Positions 29,047-38,058 of a stretch of 64,000 nucleotides of DNA are shown one piece after another. The translations under genes were made by a program, and so were the position numbers. The stretch is taken from the NCBI RefSeq assembly GCF_003074135.1, contig NZ_PPDK01000003.1, positions 372,001-436,000 on the forward strand, read 5' to 3'. The stretch comes from Euzebya tangerina. Its GTDB lineage: Bacteria; Actinomycetota; Nitriliruptoria; Euzebyales; Euzebyaceae. Within the stretch, counting starts at the first letter, position 1, and each line of letters begins with the position of its first letter. Under the pieces are notes generated by a model, which saw only the letters and a program-made list of their open reading frames with translations, had not been told where the DNA came from and did not search any database.

Positions 29047-30334
29047 ACAGGGACTGCAGCCGTGCCCGCTCGGGAGCCACGCGTGCCCATGCGATCAGCA
29101 GCGCGATCACGAGGACCTGTTCGAAGCTGACCTCGCGGGCCGGCGTCTCCGTGATCCAGCGCAGCAGGAACGCACCGGTCAGAGCCAGCGATGCGCCCCC
29201 GCTGATCGGGGCCAGCCGGATGCCCAGGAAGACCAGCACGGCCAGGTAGGCCATCAGGCCCGTGAAGCCGACCAACCCCTCTGCGGCGATGGTCTGCACG
29301 AACTCGTTGTGGGCCTGTCCGGCCCAGGTCTGGCCGGTCTCCTCCGCGTAGCGCTGGTAGACGTCGCTGCCCGCACCGAAGATGGGGTTGGCGAGGAACT
29401 CCTCGATGCCTGCGCCCCAGATGTCGGTCCGTCCGGTGAGGGTGACCAGCTCCTCGGCTCGCTCGGGCGCGAGCACCTCCTCAGCCGGCACTGCGGTGGC
29501 GACCAGCCCCAGGCCACCCGTGACGGCGACGATGGCCACGGCCGGCAACCAGCGGAACCGCGCCACCAGATCACTCCCGACGCGGTACCACCACAGCGCC
29601 GCGGCGCCCAGGATCAACCCTGCCCCGGCCGTCTTGGACTGGGTGAGGACGAGCAGGACGGCAGGGATGCCCCACGCCGGCAGGGCCCAGCGTCGTGCCG
29701 GCGGTTCGATCACGTTCAGGAGCAGCAGCAGCACGAGGAACGGACCCAACTGGTTGGGGTGCCGTGTGACGCCGACGAAGCGGATGTCGAGGCCGATCAG
29801 CGAGCCGCCGGTGGCGAGCCAGGCGGTGGACAGCGGCATGACGGCCAGACAGGTCAGCGTCAGCCCCCACAAGCCGACCTTCCCCGTCCGCACGACGTTG
29901 GCCACCGTGGTGCCTGGTGAGCGCCACAGCAGGTACGTCGTCAGCGGCAGGAACACGAACACCTGCAGCACCGGGCCGTCGTTGACCAGCTGGGCGAAGC
30001 CAGCGAAGGTCGAGAAGGTGAAGACCGCCGCCCAGATCAATCGGCCCGGTCCTTCGGGGCCCTGCCGGATGAGACCGAACAGTGGGCCTCCGAAGAGCAG
30101 CACGTTGCCGCCGGCTGCCACCAGCTGCATGGGCAGGTTGAGCTCGACGTTCTCCTGGGTCACCGGGGACCCGGTCAGCAGCCCGACGAGCCCGAAGACG
30201 GTCACGAGTGCGATGGATGCTGCGGTCAGGACCTCGATGGCAAAGGTGGGGCGGCGCAACCACTGGTCGATCAGGTAGACGCCGACCACACCCATGAGCA
30301 GGACGAGGGGCAGGTAGGGCAGAAGTGCTCGCAT
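28964..30334 (-). CDS. O-antigen ligase / Wzy-type polymerase
   Basis: 456 residues with about 10-12 membrane helices and the Wzy_C signature: TRHPNQLGPFLVLLLLL, LVLTQSKTAGAG, GRTDIWGAGIEEFLANPIFGAGSDVY and GQAHNEFVQTIAAEGLVGF. It should polymerise or transfer the polysaccharide outside the membrane. The ATG at 30334 overlaps the stop of the upstream glycosyltransferase by one base (TGATG), so the two are coupled. Its final ~28 codons overlap the convergent GT2 gene. Confidence 0.85.
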   Translation of the reverse strand: MRALLPYLPLVLLMGVVGVYLIDQWLRRPTFAIEVLTAASIALVTVFGLVGLLTGSPVTQENVELNLPMQLVAAGGNVLLFGGPLFGLIRQGPEGPGRLIWAAVFTFSTFAGFAQLVNDGPVLQVFVFLPLTTYLLWRSPGTTVANVVRTGKVGLWGLTLTCLAVMPLSTAWLATGGSLIGLDIRFVGVTRHPNQLGPFLVLLLLLNVIEPPARRWALPAWGIPAVLLVLTQSKTAGAGLILGAAALWWYRVGSDLVARFRWLPAVAIVAVTGGLGLVATAVPAEEVLAPERAEELVTLTGRTDIWGAGIEEFLANPIFGAGSDVYQRYAEETGQTWAGQAHNEFVQTIAAEGLVGFTGLMAYLAVLVFLGIRLAPISGGASLALTGAFLLRWITETPAREVSFEQVLVIALLIAWARVAPERARLQSLSRDAAVAPSSRDGTPDAELARTGPTRP

Positions 30335-31497
30335 CAGGAGCTGCGACTGCGGTCGATCGTCTGCTGGTAGACCTCGAGGTACCGGTCGGTCACGACGTCC
30401 ATGGTAAAGCGGCGCTCGACGCCTTCGAATCCCTGCTGCGACATCAGCCGCCACGCCGCGTCATCGGTGAGCAGTTCGGTGGCCGCCTCCGCGATGGCGC
30501 CGGCTGATCGCACGTCGGCCAGTCGGCCCATGCGGCCGCCGCGGAGGACCCACGGCACCGCGCCGGACCGACGGCCACCGATCACGGGGGTGCCCTGCGC
30601 CATCGCCTCGATCAGGACCATCCCGAACGACTCCTCCCGGCCGGGGTGCACGAGCACGTCGGCCTCCCGCATGAGTTGGAGGACGCGGTCGTGCGGCTGG
30701 TACCCGAGGAAGGTGATGTACCGGTCGACCCCACGCGCCGCAGCGTAGGCCGCGGCAGGTCCATCGGCCTCGTGCTGCGGCCCCAGCAGGGTGAGTGTTG
30801 CCGCGGGGACGCGAGCGCGAATCTGCGGCATCGCATCGATCAGCGCCCGGGTGTTCTTCAGGCGGCTGAACCCGTCAGCGACCGCCAGCAGCCGGCCTGG
30901 CCCCGGCCCGTCCCTCGGACCGGGCCCCAGCAGACGCGTGTCCAGCCCGTTGGGGACCACAGCGACGTGTGGCATGCCGATCATGCGCAACCGCCGGGCC
31001 ATCTGTGGCGACGGCGCGGTGAGTGGCGGGCGTGACCACAGGGCACCGACGAACATGCCGAGCCGAACCAGTCGATAGGGATCGGGGGTGTACCACAGCA
31101 CGGCGGGCGCCCAGTCGTGGACGGTGACCAGCCGCGGTGCCGGGTGTCCCCTGCTGGCGAGGGCGTACTCGTAGGACCAGTGCACGTGGAGGATGTCGAC
31201 GTCCACGGCAGCGAGCGACTGGCGCAGCAGGCCGCGTTCGACCGCGTAGGCATCGCGGCCCCGACCGCCACGGCGTCGTGGCAGGAGGACGGCCGAGAGT
31301 GACGTCCCGCTGACCGTCGTCGGGTGCGCCACGTCCTCGTCGAGGCCCACGTAGGTCACCTGGTGGCCGCGGTCCAGCAGCGACTCGGCCAAGAGCGAGA
31401 CCACCAGTCCACGATTGCCCTCCGGCAACGGCGCTCCGGCCGGCAGCCACGGCCCCAGCCCCCCTCTGGTCCAGGGCCCGACCAGGCCGACCCTCAC
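30334..31497 (-). CDS. Family GT4 glycosyltransferase
   Basis: 387 residues of GT-B fold. The N-terminal acceptor domain begins VRVGLVGPWTRGGLGPWL and has LHVHWSYEY. The donor domain has NGLDTRLLGPG, LLAVADGFSRLKNTRALIDAM, ITFLGYQPHDRVLQLMREADVLVHPGREESFGMVLIEAMAQGTPVIGG with the E-x7-E motif. Start GTG at 31497 overlaps the previous stop (GTGA); the frame is open further upstream but inside the preceding gene. Part of the tightly coupled 28.9-33.5 kb minus-strand unit. Confidence 0.88.
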   Translation of the reverse strand: MRVGLVGPWTRGGLGPWLPAGAPLPEGNRGLVVSLLAESLLDRGHQVTYVGLDEDVAHPTTVSGTSLSAVLLPRRRGGRGRDAYAVERGLLRQSLAAVDVDILHVHWSYEYALASRGHPAPRLVTVHDWAPAVLWYTPDPYRLVRLGMFVGALWSRPPLTAPSPQMARRLRMIGMPHVAVVPNGLDTRLLGPGPRDGPGPGRLLAVADGFSRLKNTRALIDAMPQIRARVPAATLTLLGPQHEADGPAAAYAAARGVDRYITFLGYQPHDRVLQLMREADVLVHPGREESFGMVLIEAMAQGTPVIGGRRSGAVPWVLRGGRMGRLADVRSAGAIAEAATELLTDDAAWRLMSQQGFEGVERRFTMDVVTDRYLEVYQQTIDRSRSS

Positions 31498-32726
31498 AAC
31501 GCGGCTCCAGTCGGCCGGGTTGGGTTGCCCAGCGCTCGATGGATGGCCTCCACGCGCGCCGGCCAGCGCTGCTGCAACGCCCACCGCCTGGCCGCCCGTC
31601 CCCGACGGGCGCGCTCGGTCGGATCGAGCGCTGCGGTCACGATGGCCGCCGCAAGTGCCGCCACCGTCGTCCGCCTATCGGTTGCGGGGACCAGGTAGCC
31701 CGCCGTGTGCGGCAGGTGCGTCCCCACGCCATGCAGGTCCAGACTCACCGCGGGCCGGGCCTGGGCTGCCGCCTCGAGGATCTGCGCCCCGAAGCTCTCG
31801 CGAAGGGAGGTGAACAGCAGCGCATCGCAACGCCGCAGGAGCGGTCGGATCTGCTCGTGGGGCACGTGGCCCAGCAGGGAGACCCGGTCCTGCAGACCCA
31901 ACCGGCGGGTCCACGCCTCGACGTCGTGTGCTTGTGGGCCGCCCCCGGCGACGGTCAGGCGGACCTCCGCCGTTCGGGCGGCGGCTGCCACGGCCTCCAG
32001 TGCCAGTGGCAGGGCCTTGATGGGCAGGAGCCGTCCGATCCAGAGCAGCTCCATGCGTCCGGGCGGCCGGCTCGTTGGTCCGGGTGGCTCTGCCTCATCA
32101 CCCGGGCTGAGGCCGGTGTCGAGCATCTGCAGCACCTGGGGGGCCCCGATCGACCGGACGGCGCGCTCGGTCGCGGCGTTGGTGACGGCGACGACGGCGG
32201 CCCCGCGAAGCGTGGCGCGCGTGCGCGGGTTCCGTGGCAGTGCGCGGGTCACCAGCAGAGTCCGGAGCGCCTCCTTGGCCCAACTGTCACCGAAGTAGGC
32301 CTTGAACGCCGGGGGCGCGACCTGCCCGCCACCGACGGGACCGAACACCAGCGGGACATCGAGGTGGTGCAGTGGTGTGCCCCAGATCAGACTGCCCCAG
32401 GAGACGTGGTGGACCAGATCGAAGGTGGCGGAGGTGGTCAGACGCCTGGCCAGTTCGGCGCTGCTGGCCTGCCAGGCCAGGTAGTCGGCGTAGACCCGCG
32501 GGTGTCCGCGGACGACGCTGGCCCATGCGGCTGGCTTCGCCACCTCCACGCGCACCGCCCCGCCGACGGCATGCCGGAGCGGCCCCGCGAACTGCGGTTG
32601 GGTGAGCACCGTCACCGCGTGGCCGGCCTCGGCCGTCCAGCGGACCCAGTTCCACCCACCCTCAGCCTCGGACCCGTGCCCCGGCGCGCAGGCGTACGCG
32701 GAGATCAGGACCTGTCGGGTCGTCAC
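31494..32726 (-). CDS. Family GT4 glycosyltransferase
   Basis: 410 residues of GT-B fold: VLISAYACAPGHGSEAEGGWNWV at the N-terminus, VHHVSWGSLIWGTPLHHLDVPLVFGPVGGGQ, MELLWIGRLLPIKALPLALEAV and the donor-site segment DALLFTSLRESFGAQILEAAAQARPAVSLD. The AYACAPGHGSEAEGG opening is characteristic of GT4 enzymes of exopolysaccharide clusters. GTG start at 32726 overlaps the stop of the WecG-type gene (GTGA). Sugar and acceptor unknown. Confidence 0.88.
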   Translation of the reverse strand: MTTRQVLISAYACAPGHGSEAEGGWNWVRWTAEAGHAVTVLTQPQFAGPLRHAVGGAVRVEVAKPAAWASVVRGHPRVYADYLAWQASSAELARRLTTSATFDLVHHVSWGSLIWGTPLHHLDVPLVFGPVGGGQVAPPAFKAYFGDSWAKEALRTLLVTRALPRNPRTRATLRGAAVVAVTNAATERAVRSIGAPQVLQMLDTGLSPGDEAEPPGPTSRPPGRMELLWIGRLLPIKALPLALEAVAAAARTAEVRLTVAGGGPQAHDVEAWTRRLGLQDRVSLLGHVPHEQIRPLLRRCDALLFTSLRESFGAQILEAAAQARPAVSLDLHGVGTHLPHTAGYLVPATDRRTTVAALAAAIVTAALDPTERARRGRAARRWALQQRWPARVEAIHRALGNPTRPTGAAL

Positions 32727-33493
32727 CGGGCCGTCCTGGCGTCGCGGCCGACCAGCTGACGCGCGACGTACCAGAGGAACTGGGGGTTGTTGACCGCGTA
32801 CCGCTTCCACAGCCGACGGGGCTCCCGCAGCAGCCGGTACAGCCACTCCAGGCCAGCCCGCTGGAGCACATCCGGGGCCTGGGCAACGGTGCCGGCCAGG
32901 AAGTCGAACGCCGCACCGACGCCCATGAGCGCGGTCCCCGGCAGCTCGGGCGCAACGCGGTGCATCCACAGCTCCTGCTTGGGCATCCCCAGGCCAACCC
33001 ACACGACATCGGCCCCGCTGTCCCTGATGTGGGCCAGTCGCTGCTGCTCCTCCTCGCTGGTCAGTTGCCGAAACGGTGGCGAGTGGGCTCCGACGACTGC
33101 GGCTCCCGGTGCCAGTGCGGCGATACGTCCTTGCAGCGCCCGGAGTGTCTCGGGCGACCCGCCGTAGAGGTAGTGACGCAGGTCGTGTGCCCGCCCCCAG
33201 GGCAGGGCCATCTCCATCAGGTCCGGGCCGTAGACCCGCTGCTGAGTCGGGTGCCCCAGTCGCCGCAGCGTCCACACCAACGGCACACCGTCAGGGGTGG
33301 CCAGGTCGGCCGCCTCGATGGCGCGCCGCAGCTCCGGATCCCGTCTGGCCACCATGACGGAGTGGACGTTGCAGAACATCACCGTGCGAGCGCGGTCGGG
33401 CAGCGGGTGCAGCAGGAGGTCCATGACCTCCTCGTAGCTGGTCGCCGAGATCGTCGTGCCCACGACGTCGGTCCGGTCCGGGAGCAGGGTCAC
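32723..33493 (-). CDS. WecG/TagA/CpsF-family glycosyltransferase (GT26)
   Basis: 256 residues of the GT26 family, which adds the second sugar to an undecaprenyl-diphosphate-linked monosaccharide: VMFCNVHSVMVARRDPELRRAI, ADLATPDGVPLVWTLRRLG with the conserved Asp, RVYGPDLM, VWVGLGMPKQELWM and GVGAAFDFLAGTVAQAPDVLQRAGLEWLYRLLREPRRLWKRY at the membrane-association end. In this cluster it would act right after the phosphoglycosyl transferase encoded at 35892. GTG start at 33493, 24 nt after gmd on the same strand. Confidence 0.92.
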   Translation of the reverse strand: MTLLPDRTDVVGTTISATSYEEVMDLLLHPLPDRARTVMFCNVHSVMVARRDPELRRAIEAADLATPDGVPLVWTLRRLGHPTQQRVYGPDLMEMALPWGRAHDLRHYLYGGSPETLRALQGRIAALAPGAAVVGAHSPPFRQLTSEEEQQRLAHIRDSGADVVWVGLGMPKQELWMHRVAPELPGTALMGVGAAFDFLAGTVAQAPDVLQRAGLEWLYRLLREPRRLWKRYAVNNPQFLWYVARQLVGRDARTAR

Positions 33494-33517
33494 GGCGTCA
33501 CCAGGTTGGCCCGACCG

Positions 33518-34573
33518 CTACTCATGCCGACGGCCGGCCTCCCACTCGATGGTCTCCAGGCCCGCGTCGACCAGGGCCTTCTCCTTCAGCGCCAGCTTCA
33601 TGTCGGACTCGACCATCATCGCCACCAGCTCGTCGAAGGTGTGTCGGGGCTTCCAGCCCAAGACCCGATGTGCCTTGCTCGCATCACCCAGCAGCTGCTC
33701 CACCTCGGCGGGCCGCATGTACCGCTCGTCCGTCCCGGTGTGGCGCTCCCAGTCGAGGTCGAGCATCGCAAAGGTCTTCTCGGCGAACTCGCGGACGGAG
33801 AACATCTCCCCCGTCGCCACGACGTAGTCGTCAGGCTCCTCCTGCTGCAGCATCAACCACATGGCTTCGACGTAGTCCCCCGCGAAGCCCCAGTCGCGCT
33901 GCGCATCGAGGTTCCCCAGATAGAGCTTCTTCTGCAGCCCGAGCTTGATCCTGGTCGCCGCCCGGGTGATCTTGCGGGTGACGAACGTCTCCCCCCGCCG
34001 GGGCGACTCGTGGTTGAACAGGATCCCATTGCAGGCGTACATGTCGTACGACTCACGATGGTTGACGGTCTGCCAGAACCCGTACACCTTCGCGCAGCCG
34101 TACGGGCTGCGGGGGTGGAACGGCGTCGTCTCGGACTGGGGCACCTCACGGACCTTGCCGAACATCTCCGAGGAGGACGCCTGGTAGTAGCGGGGCATCT
34201 CGTCCCCGAGCTGCCGACACGCCTCCAGCAGGCGAAGGGTCCCGAGTGCATCCACGTCGACGGTGTAGATCGGGTTGGCGAAGGAGACCGCCACGTGTGA
34301 CTGGGCACCCAGGTTGTAGACCTCATCCGGCCTGATGTCCTGCAGCAGCTGGGACAGCGAGTTGCCGTCGGACAGATCCCCGTAGTGCAGGAACATGCGA
34401 GCGCTGTCCAGGTGCGGGTCGAGGTAGAGGTGATCGATCCGTTCGGTCCCGAAGGTGCTGGCGCGTCGCACCAGACCGTGGACCTCATACCCCTTGTCCA
34501 GGAGCAGCTCCGTCAAGTAGGACCCGTCCTGACCGGTGATGCCGGTGAGGAAGGCCTTCTTCGGTTCGGTCAT
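33518..34573 (-). CDS. gmd: GDP-mannose 4,6-dehydratase
   Basis: 351 residues of the extended SDR family: [39 protein letters not shown], the Ser/Glu and YGCAKVYG active-site segments, and [24 protein letters not shown], which is diagnostic for Gmd. It makes GDP-4-keto-6-deoxymannose from GDP-mannose, the precursor of GDP-fucose (by the synthase at 19082) or GDP-rhamnose. The ATG at 34573 starts the minus-strand unit running to 28964 and is divergent from the FAD oxidoreductase gene. Confidence 0.95.
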   Translation of the reverse strand: MTEPKKAFLTGITGQDGSYLTELLLDKGYEVHGLVRRASTFGTERIDHLYLDPHLDSARMFLHYGDLSDGNSLSQLLQDIRPDEVYNLGAQSHVAVSFANPIYTVDVDALGTLRLLEACRQLGDEMPRYYQASSSEMFGKVREVPQSETTPFHPRSPYGCAKVYGFWQTVNHRESYDMYACNGILFNHESPRRGETFVTRKITRAATRIKLGLQKKLYLGNLDAQRDWGFAGDYVEAMWLMLQQEEPDDYVVATGEMFSVREFAEKTFAMLDLDWERHTGTDERYMRPAEVEQLLGDASKAHRVLGWKPRHTFDELVAMMVESDMKLALKEKALVDAGLETIEWEAGRRHE

Positions 34574-34677
34574 GGAGTGTCCAGCGGTTGCGGTCGGGTC
34601 AGCCCGGCATGGTAACCGGCCCACCGTCGCGTCAGCTTGACGGCTCGTTGACGTGACGGGCTACGGTTCGGCCTTGG

Positions 34678-35886
34678 ATGAGCAGCTCCTCGGGTCGGTG
34701 TGTTGTGGTCGGCGGCGGCTTGGTCGGCCTGGCCACCGCCGCAGCGCTCAGCCGCCAGCGGCCTGACGTCCGCGTGACGGTGATCGACAAGGAGCCCCAG
34801 CTCGCCCAGCACCAGTCCGGTCGCAACTCCGGTGTCATCCACTCCGGTGTCTACTACACGCCGGGGTCCGCCAAGGCCACGAACTGCCGGCAGGGCCGCG
34901 CGCTCCTGCTCGACTTCGCAGCCGATCACGGCATCGACATGGACCTGTGCGGCAAGGTGATCGTGGCGACCGAGGACAGCGAGCGGGGGCCGCTGGCCGA
35001 GATCGAGCGGCGCGGCAAGGCCAACGGTGTGGCTGCGCGATCGATCGACCTGGCCGAGCTGGCCGAGTTGGAACCACACGTCCGCGGCGTCGCAGCCCTG
35101 CACGTCCCCGATGCCGGCATCATCGACTACCCGGCGGTCGCGCGGACGCTGGCGGACGCCATCACCCAGGCCGGGGGCACGATCCTCACCGACACCGCGG
35201 TGGAGCGGGGTGAGGAGCGCGGTGACGTCGTCCGGCTCACCACCACTGCCGGTGATCTCGAGGCCGATGCCGTCGTGACCTGCGCCGGGTTGCAGAGCGA
35301 TCTCGTGGCGCGGGCCTTCGGCGTCACCGACCTGCCGCTGCAGATCGTCCCCTTCCGCGGCGAGTACTACCAGCTCACCGAGGACGCGGAGCAGCTCTGC
35401 CGCACCTTGATCTATCCGGTGCCCGATCCGCGCTTCCCCTTCCTCGGCGTGCACCTGACCCGGCACATATCCGGCCGGGTGCTGGCCGGGCCCAACGCGG
35501 TGCTGGGGCTGGCCCGCGAGGGCTACCGGTGGCGCGACGTCGACCCGGCAACCCTCAAGCGGTTGGCGGCGAGCCCCGGACTCCGTCGACTGGCGAGCGA
35601 ACACTGGCGCACCGGTCTCGGAGAGATGTGGCGGTCGCTGAACCGCGGCGCATTCGTCAAGGCCCTGCAGAAGATGACCCCGGACATCACGACAACGGAC
35701 CTCGCGCCGTACCCGGCGGGCGTGCGGGCGCAGGCGCTGTACGCCGACGGCTCACTGGCGGACGACTTCGTCTTCCACGAGACCGCTCGAACGCTGCACG
35801 TGCTGAACGCACCGAGCCCTGCTGCCACGTCCTGTCTGTCGATCGGCGAGCGACTCGGTGCCGCGGTCGTCGAGCGCCTCGGCTAG
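34678..35886 (+). CDS. lhgO: L-2-hydroxyglutarate oxidase-like FAD oxidoreductase
   Basis: 402 residues of the D-amino-acid-oxidase fold: VVVGGGLVGLATAAALSR dinucleotide motif, SGRNSGVIHSGVYYTPGS (family-specific), GIIDYPAVARTLADAI and the C-terminal RAQALYADGSLADDFVFHE and HVLNAPSPAATSCLSIG segments shared with LhgO/L2HGDH. It would oxidise L-2-hydroxyglutarate to 2-oxoglutarate, passing electrons to the respiratory chain; substrate assignment rests on family likeness. It sits alone on the plus strand within the polysaccharide locus, an unexpected place for a repair enzyme. Confidence 0.85.
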   Translation: MSSSSGRCVVVGGGLVGLATAAALSRQRPDVRVTVIDKEPQLAQHQSGRNSGVIHSGVYYTPGSAKATNCRQGRALLLDFAADHGIDMDLCGKVIVATEDSERGPLAEIERRGKANGVAARSIDLAELAELEPHVRGVAALHVPDAGIIDYPAVARTLADAITQAGGTILTDTAVERGEERGDVVRLTTTAGDLEADAVVTCAGLQSDLVARAFGVTDLPLQIVPFRGEYYQLTEDAEQLCRTLIYPVPDPRFPFLGVHLTRHISGRVLAGPNAVLGLAREGYRWRDVDPATLKRLAASPGLRRLASEHWRTGLGEMWRSLNRGAFVKALQKMTPDITTTDLAPYPAGVRAQALYADGSLADDFVFHETARTLHVLNAPSPAATSCLSIGERLGAAVVERLG

Positions 35887-35891
35887 CCGGA

Positions 35892-36566
35892 TCAGACGCC
35901 CTGGTTGGTGTGCAGCGCCGCGGGCAGGGTCTTGGCCAGGATGCGCATGTCGGTCCCCAACCCGACCTGGTCGACGTAGTCGAGGTCGACGTCGACGTGT
36001 TCGTGCATCATGCCGTTGCCGCGCTCGGAGACCTGCCACAGGCCGGTCATCCCTGGCTTCACCGCGTGACGACGGTGCATCCACTCGGCGTAGTGCTCCT
36101 CGACGATGCCGGGCAGTTCGGGGCGCGGACCCACCAGGCTCATGTCACCCCGCAGCACGTTGATGAGCTGCGGCAGCTCATCGAGTGAGAGACGGCGGAT
36201 CAATCGGCCGGTGGGCGTCAGGCGGGGATCCTGCTCGCTCTTGTGCGTCCGCCGGCGGTCGAACCCATCGAAGGTGGCAGCGGTCCGTCGGCGGTCCGCG
36301 TTCATCGAGCGGAACTTGTAGACGGTGAAGCTGCGTCCGCCGAGTCCAACACGCTCCTGGCCGAAGATCAGCGGCGCTCCGAGGCTGGTGTACACCCCCA
36401 TGGCGACCACGGCGAAGAGGGGGAGGAGCAGGATCAGGGCCAGCAGCGCAACCAGGCGATCGATGACCGGCTTGACCAGCCTGACGTAGGTCGAGCTGAC
36501 GGGTGCGCCGAGTTCTACGGGGGTCAGGACGACCGGTGTCGCATGTCGTCGTGTGGTGGTTGCCAT
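35892..36566 (-). CDS. Monotopic phosphoglycosyl transferase (bacterial sugar transferase)
   Basis: 224 residues: a short N-terminus, a re-entrant/membrane helix (VIDRLVALLALILLLPLFAVVAMGVY), the APLIFGQERVGLGGRSFTVYKFRSM motif and the catalytic Asp-Glu in SLDELPQLINVLRGDMSLVGPRPEL. It moves a sugar phosphate from a UDP-sugar onto undecaprenyl phosphate, the first committed step of repeat-unit assembly. It is the minimal catalytic form without the extra N-terminal domains of WbaP. A perfect -10 hexamer lies 135 nt upstream. Confidence 0.92.
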   Translation of the reverse strand: MATTTRRHATPVVLTPVELGAPVSSTYVRLVKPVIDRLVALLALILLLPLFAVVAMGVYTSLGAPLIFGQERVGLGGRSFTVYKFRSMNADRRRTAATFDGFDRRRTHKSEQDPRLTPTGRLIRRLSLDELPQLINVLRGDMSLVGPRPELPGIVEEHYAEWMHRRHAVKPGMTGLWQVSERGNGMMHEHVDVDLDYVDQVGLGTDMRILAKTLPAALHTNQGV

Positions 36567-36700
36567 GGCTGTCTTGTCTCACCCGTCCCGTTGTGAGCCG
36601 CGCGTTCGGCTGATGGAGTCCACGCCGCTGAGCCATTCGGGACGCCGGGTTGGGGCGACACCGTGTGGTGATCAGCAGGACGCGCAGCCAGATCGCGGAG

Positions 36701-36706
36701 AGTATA
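36701..36706 (-). promoter_or_regulatory. Possible -10 box for the phosphoglycosyl transferase gene
   Basis: TATACT on the minus strand, matching TATAAT at five of six bases, inside the 149-bp gap after ugd. I see no convincing -35 at 17 nt. Its presence suggests the initiating transferase may be transcribed independently of ugd. Confidence 0.35.
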
Positions 36707-36715
36707 CGCCGACTG

Positions 36716-38038
36716 TCAGGGCATTCGCCGACCGACGCTGGCCAGCTGGATCCCCACCGCCACCAAGCCCTCCGGATCCCAGACGTTCCGGGCATCCACG
36801 ACCACGGGGAACTCCAACCACTCGGCAAGCTGCGGGGCGGTGATCTCGGCGTACTCCGGCCACTCGGTGCAGGTGACGACGGCGTGCGCTCCTCGGACCG
36901 CCTCCTCCGCGGTCTCGCAGAGCCGGACCTTGTCACCCCAGCGGTCGGCGACCTGCGGCAGCGCCACGGGATCGTGCAGACGGACCTGGGTGCCCTCCTC
37001 GATCAGGGACTCGATGACCTCGAGGGCTGGCGCCTCGCGGATGTCATCGGTGTGCGGCTTGAAGGCCAGGCCGAGTACGGCGACCTCCTTGTCGCCGATG
37101 TTCCACAGCAGCCGCCGCAGTTGGACGACCGGCCACAGCTTGGCTTCGCGATTGATCCGCTCCGTCTCGCGGAGCAGCCCGAAGTCGTAGCCGAGGTCGG
37201 CGGCGATGTGGATGAAGGCCTCCACGTCCTTGGGAAAGCACGATCCGCCGTATCCGAGGCCTGCGTTGAGGAACGCCCGTCCGATCCGGGCGTCGTGACC
37301 CATGGCATCGGCGACGGTGTGCACGTCTGCCCCGGTCATCTCGCAGACCCGGGCCACGGCATTGATGAAGGAGATCTTCGTGGCCAGGAACGCATTCGAG
37401 GCGTGTTTGATCAGCTCGGCCGTCTTGACGTCGGTGGCGACGTAGGGACAGTCGTGGCCGTCGAGCAGCGGCTGGTACAGCTCCCGCATGATGCGGTGGG
37501 GCGCCTCGCCGTCGGCTCCGACCACCACACGATCCGGGAACAGGGTGTCCTGGACTGCGGACCCCTCGCGCAGGAACTCCGGATTCGACACCACGGCGTG
37601 TTGGGTGCTCCCGCCCGTGCTCTTGGCCTGGAGGCCAAGGGCCTGCTTGATCCGCTCCCCCGTCTGCACCGGCACGGTCGACTTCTCGGCCACGACGGTC
37701 GGCTTCGTCGCGTGGGTCGCGACCATGGCCGCCGCAGCCTGGACGTACGTCAGGTTCGGCGCACCGTCCTTCCCCTTGGGGGTGCCCACGCAGATGAACA
37801 CCACATCGCGGTCGTCCAGGGCCACGGAGGGGTCGCCGGTCACCGTGATCCGGCCGGCGTCGACCCCCGTGAGGACCAGGTCGCGGAGGCCGGGCTCGTG
37901 GAACGGGACCTGACGGTTCTCCACCGAGGTGATCTTGGCCGGGTCGTTGTCGAAGCCGATGACGTCGTGGCCCCACTCCGCCATGCAGGCGGCGGTGACC
38001 AGACCGACGTGGCCGATCCCGATGACGCTGACCTTCAT
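36716..38038 (-). CDS. ugd: UDP-glucose 6-dehydrogenase
   Basis: 440 residues: NAD-binding GIGHVGLVTAACMAEWGHDVIGFDND, the VPFHEPGL motif, FVAEKSTVPVQTG-type region (here VAEKSTVPVQTG), the catalytic Cys in GYGGSCFPKD near residue 260 and the C-terminal UDP-binding domain LGLAFKPHTDDIREAPALEVIESL. It oxidises UDP-glucose to UDP-glucuronate, so the polymer or its side groups may contain uronic acid. It follows the Wzz/kinase gene by 20 nt on the same strand. Confidence 0.95.
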   Translation of the reverse strand: MKVSVIGIGHVGLVTAACMAEWGHDVIGFDNDPAKITSVENRQVPFHEPGLRDLVLTGVDAGRITVTGDPSVALDDRDVVFICVGTPKGKDGAPNLTYVQAAAAMVATHATKPTVVAEKSTVPVQTGERIKQALGLQAKSTGGSTQHAVVSNPEFLREGSAVQDTLFPDRVVVGADGEAPHRIMRELYQPLLDGHDCPYVATDVKTAELIKHASNAFLATKISFINAVARVCEMTGADVHTVADAMGHDARIGRAFLNAGLGYGGSCFPKDVEAFIHIAADLGYDFGLLRETERINREAKLWPVVQLRRLLWNIGDKEVAVLGLAFKPHTDDIREAPALEVIESLIEEGTQVRLHDPVALPQVADRWGDKVRLCETAEEAVRGAHAVVTCTEWPEYAEITAPQLAEWLEFPVVVDARNVWDPEGLVAVGIQLASVGRRMP

Positions 38039-38058
38039 TGTGCTGTTCCTCTCCAGAT

